A stretch of DNA of 26,410 nt from CAZMCC01 sp964564695 (GTDB lineage: Bacteria; Planctomycetota; Phycisphaerae; Phycisphaerales; UBA1924), in contig CAZMCC010000053.1 in NCBI GenBank assembly GCA_964564695.1, positions 1 through 26,410 of the forward strand. Direction: 5' to 3'. The notes below the pieces were generated by a model that saw only the letters and a list, made by a program, of their open reading frames with translations, was not told the DNA's origin and made no database searches. Each line of letters starts with the position of its first letter. Position 1 is the stretch's first letter. Positions 23,490 to 26,410 of the stretch are shown here, in pieces. The translations under genes and the position numbers were made by a program.

Positions 23490-25772
23490 CTATCGACCGG
23501 CGACGAGGCTCGAGATGTCGTTGAAGGTGACGATCAGGAACATGCCGACGACGAGCGCGAGGCCGACGAGGGCGGCGGCGTTCTGCACGCCGATGGACAC
23601 CGGTCGGCCGGTGAGCTGTTCGTAGAGGAGGAAGAGGAAGTGGCCGCCGTCGGTGATGGGGACGGGGAGGAAGTTGACGACGGCGAGGTTGACGCTGACG
23701 AGAGCGGCGAAGAAGAGGAGCCAGACCCAGCCGCGGTCGACGAGGAGGGTTCCCATGTGGGCGATGCCGACGGGGCCTTTGAGGTGCTCGACTTTGACGG
23801 TGCCCTGGAAGAGGCGCAGGAAGGTGACGTAGGTGGAGAGCATGACGCGCTTGGTCTCGCGGAAGCCCATGCCCACGGCTTCGAGCGGGCCGGCGGCCTG
23901 GAGCTCGAACTGCTCGGGCTCGAAGAGGCCGCTGGCGGAGTCGGCGGTCCAGGTGATCGAGCCGAGGGCGACATGGTCCGGGGACTTGGGCGAGTCGTCG
24001 AGGGTCCACGCGACCGCGCGCGAGGTTGTGGAGAGCGAACCCGACGCGTCGGCGAAGGGATCGGCGACCGTGAGCGTGACGGCGGTGGACGTGGGGAATT
24101 CGTCGGGAGCGTGCGGGGCGGACGGCGGGCCCGCGGCGTGGGCGAGCGCGACGCGGAGGTCGGCGAGGTTCTTGACCGGCGTGCCGTTGACCTCGGTGAG
24201 CATCGTGCCGGGGGCGAGCTTGAGGCGGGCGAGGGTGTCGGCGCGGGGAGCGTCGGCGCCGTTGGTTCCGCCCGCGGGCTTCGCGGGGGTGAGCTCGGAC
24301 CATGTGCCGAGGAAGAGCGGGGCGCGGTCGGGCTGGGCATAGAGGAAGCCGATCTGGCCGGCGGCGTTGACGGGGAGGAGCTTGAGGTCGACGAGGGACC
24401 ACGGGGCATCGTCGGCGGCGCGGCGCGCGACGACGACGTGGACGGCGCTGTCCTTGTGCCGGCGGATTTCGGCCATCGCGGCGGGGAGGCTGGGCCACTC
24501 GACGGCGCCGATCTGGGCGAAGACGTCGCCGGGCTGGAGGCCGGTGTCTTTGCCGCCTTCGGCGACGGAGTCCACTTGCATCGCGGTGGTGAGGCCGCCG
24601 ACGTGGAGCATCAGCGCCTGGGTGTCGTCGTCGATCTTGAGGGCGAGCTGCTCGAGGCGGGGCGTGGTGGGGATGGTGACCGTGACGGGGGCGGCGACCG
24701 GGGCCGCGGGGTCGTCCTCCGGCGGGTCGGTGACGAATTCGAGGGAGAGGGGCTTGCCGTCGGAGGCGCGGGCGGCGGCGGCGATCGCGGCGGTTCCGCC
24801 GCCTCCGCCGCCGATGCGGTCGGACGCGGGGAGCGGGACGCCGTCGATGCGGGCGAGGCGCATGCCGGGCTCGACGCCTTTGAGGCCGGCCCGCTGCAGG
24901 GCGGCGCGGATCTGCGTGAGTTCGGCGGCGTGGTCGCTGGTGAAGACGCGCGAGGAGACGGCGGGGCCGACGCCGAACTGCAGGAGCTTGCTGACCGGGT
25001 CTTCGCGCGGGACGATCTTGAAGGTGAGCGGCCGGGGGACGCCTTCGCGTTCGATGGTGAGGCCGATGGCGTCGCCGCGGTGGGCCATGGCGGAGGCGAG
25101 CATGACGTCCTTGAAGGACTGGGCCTTGTCGCCGTCGACGGAGAGGACGCGGTCGCCGGGGTGCAGGCCGGGTGTGGTGATGTTGAGGTCGGCGGCCTCG
25201 ACCGCGACGGCGGTGCCGGCGGGCGAGGTGGGGTCGACGAAGCCGACGATGGGCGGCTCGGTCTTGAGGCCGGCCATGAAGACGATGACGAAGAGGGCGC
25301 CGGCGGAGACGATGTTGAAGACGACGCCTGCGCTGATGACGACCATGCGCTTCCAGGGCTTGCAGCGCTGGTAGCCGTCGACCTCGGTGCTGGTGGCGGC
25401 GGGGTCGGCGTCGTCCTGGCCGAGCATCTTGACGTAGCCGCCGAAGGGGAGGGCGTTGAGGCGGTACTCAGTGGGGCTGACGGGGTGGTTGATGCGGCCC
25501 TGGAGGTGGAGCCAGCCGCGGTCGATCCTGGTGTCGATGTGGCGGGCGAGGGCGTTGTATTCGGGGGCGGATGAGCCGCGGCGGAGGCCGAGGCCCTTGC
25601 GGTAGCTGAAGAGGGCGGGGCCGAAGCCGACGGCGAAGGCGAGCACGCGGATGCCCGCCCAGCGAGCGGCGACGAAGTGGCCGAACTCGTGGATCACGAT
25701 GATGAGCGTGAACGCCAGGATCACGATCGCGAGGTCGACGAGCATGCCCACGGCGCTGAACAGGGCGGTCAT
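23490..25772 (-). CDS. rseP: Site-2 zinc metalloprotease, RseP type (M50), enlarged
   Basis: 760 aa from the ATG at 25772, with AGGA about 9 nt upstream. The first membrane helix carries the zinc motif HEFGH (28-32). LNALPFGGYVKMLGQDDADP and KPWKRMVVISAGVVFNI are hallmark family segments. PDZ-like modules follow at about 170-250 (GLHPGDRVLSVDGDKAQSF), 290-340, 400-450 (GLQPGDVFAQIG) and 515-560 (APGTMLTEVNGTPVKNLADL). The C-terminal part has GPVGIAHMGTLL and NFLPVPITDGGHF (from 700), whose Asp is the third zinc ligand. These enzymes cut membrane-bound anti-sigma factors within the bilayer. E. coli RseP is 450 aa; the extra 300 residues lie in the PDZ-rich periplasmic part. The usual LDG is TDG here. 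Confidence 0.93.
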   Translation of the reverse strand: MTALFSAVGMLVDLAIVILAFTLIIVIHEFGHFVAARWAGIRVLAFAVGFGPALFSYRKGLGLRRGSSAPEYNALARHIDTRIDRGWLHLQGRINHPVSPTEYRLNALPFGGYVKMLGQDDADPAATSTEVDGYQRCKPWKRMVVISAGVVFNIVSAGALFVIVFMAGLKTEPPIVGFVDPTSPAGTAVAVEAADLNITTPGLHPGDRVLSVDGDKAQSFKDVMLASAMAHRGDAIGLTIEREGVPRPLTFKIVPREDPVSKLLQFGVGPAVSSRVFTSDHAAELTQIRAALQRAGLKGVEPGMRLARIDGVPLPASDRIGGGGGGTAAIAAAARASDGKPLSLEFVTDPPEDDPAAPVAAPVTVTIPTTPRLEQLALKIDDDTQALMLHVGGLTTAMQVDSVAEGGKDTGLQPGDVFAQIGAVEWPSLPAAMAEIRRHKDSAVHVVVARRAADDAPWSLVDLKLLPVNAAGQIGFLYAQPDRAPLFLGTWSELTPAKPAGGTNGADAPRADTLARLKLAPGTMLTEVNGTPVKNLADLRVALAHAAGPPSAPHAPDEFPTSTAVTLTVADPFADASGSLSTTSRAVAWTLDDSPKSPDHVALGSITWTADSASGLFEPEQFELQAAGPLEAVGMGFRETKRVMLSTYVTFLRLFQGTVKVEHLKGPVGIAHMGTLLVDRGWVWLLFFAALVSVNLAVVNFLPVPITDGGHFLFLLYEQLTGRPVSIGVQNAAALVGLALVVGMFLIVTFNDISSLVAGR

Positions 25773-25962
25773 TGGGGAATCCTACGCGACGGGCGTGGAA
25801 GGGGGTTCGGTGGATTTCCGTTTGAAGTGACTGCGAATTGACGGGGTCTATCGGTCGATGGTTCGGTTCTATGGCCGAGATTCGCGGACGCGCCCCGGAA
25901 TAGGTGCTAGGGACGGCGGAAACCGCATCCCGGGGCGTCATTCTGCGGTACAGTGAGGTCGC

Positions 25963-26410
25963 ATGGACGCTGCTACGCGGACACATCCCGTTGAGGTCAT
26001 TCCCGGACGTGCGGTGCGGGTGGGGGGGGCGGGGGGGGCGGGGGCCGTCGAGGTGCTGCCGGGCGACCGCCCGCCCACGTCCCCCCCGCCCGTCCTGGCG
26101 CTGCTCAAGGACCTTCGCAAGACGTACTACAAGCCGGACGGGTCGGTGATGTGCGAGGCGTTGCGCGGGCTGAACGTGAGCATCCCGCAGGGGCAGTATG
26201 TCGCGATCATGGGGCCGTCGGGCTCGGGCAAGAGCACGCTGATGAACATCCTGGGATGCCTCGACCGGCCGACGACCGGCGCCTTCGTCGTCGACGGCGA
26301 GGACGGCGCGACGATGCCCGATGAGCAGCTCTAGGTGTTCAGCGGCAAGAATGTCGGGTTCGGGTTCCATGCCTACAACCTGTCCCTTGAACTGTCGGTT
26401 GCTGATCAAC
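25963..26410 (+). CDS. ABC transporter ATP-binding protein (MacB/LolD type), partial, degenerate at the window edge
   Basis: Starts at the ATG at 25963; about 40 Gly/Pro-rich residues encoded by G-run-rich DNA precede the domain, so a later start is possible. The ATPase has LLKDLRKTYYKPDGSV, ALRGLNVSIPQGQYVAIMG, Walker A GPSGSGKST and LMNILGCLDRPTTGAFVVDG, typical of MacB/LolD exporters. A TAG at 26332-26334 stops the frame just after MPDEQL. Beyond it the same frame continues as family sequence, VFSGKNVGFGFHAYNLSLEL, but with the Q-loop Gln (usual FVFQ) replaced by His. Signature, Walker B and partner permease lie outside the window. I read the stop and odd residues as poor sequence at a contig end, though a pseudogene is possible. 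Confidence 0.75.

Noticed and set aside
23364..25574. A 736-codon plus-strand open frame opposite the site-2 protease
   Set aside because: It is a Gly/Glu/Asp/Val-rich antisense shadow of a protease with HEFGH and PDZ motifs.
26007..26056. G-run tract as a possible quadruplex regulatory element
   Set aside because: It lies in the non-conserved leader of the partial ATPase near the poorly supported window edge, and runs of G are common in this DNA.

Overview
The window is high-GC bacterial DNA that looks like a planctomycete, most likely of the class Phycisphaerae. Three things point there: an ECF sigma factor of the Sig70_X6 type overlapping a Ser/Thr kinase gene, a secreted giant protein ending in a GC-type dockerin, and weak or absent Shine-Dalgarno sites. 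It is probably a draft or metagenome scaffold. It holds a 100-N gap inside a repeat, its left edge joins a kinase in frame to an ABC permease, and its right edge is an ABC ATPase that degenerates after an in-frame stop.

Layout. 1-1252 (minus): Ser/Thr kinase and ECF sigma factor, translationally coupled. 1441-7671 (plus): a 2,076-aa secreted multidomain protein with two related Ser/Thr-rich modules that resemble aerolysin/ETX-MTX2 pore-forming regions, then a beta-helix, a LamG domain and a dockerin. 7675-7946: repeat copy, two terminator hairpins and tRNA-Gly(CCC). 8148-11892: cinA, a small plus-strand gene and pyruvate kinase, scattered with four copies of a two-hairpin palindromic repeat, one of them in frame inside cinA. 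11913-12128: an interleaved inverted-repeat element. 12136-13776 (minus): ABC solute-binding protein. 13839-15318 (plus): acyl-CoA thioesterase, STAS protein, purN. 15332-17874 (minus): AAA ATPase with near-identical TPR repeats, broken by the gap. 17987-21417 (minus): fliS and an enlarged fliD. 21692-22339 (plus): membrane protein. 22442-25772 (minus): alpha/beta hydrolase and an enlarged RseP-like site-2 protease. 25963-end (plus): partial MacB/LolD-type ATPase.

Most of the core genes are ordinary housekeeping (glycolysis, purine synthesis, flagellar filament cap, regulated intramembrane proteolysis). The most distinctive content is the family of covarying double-hairpin repeats at 7.67-10.35 kb, including the in-frame insertion that lengthens CinA, and the giant secreted protein with tandem pore-former-like modules. 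No complete new defence or mobile system is visible. All functional calls come from reading motifs, without database searches.
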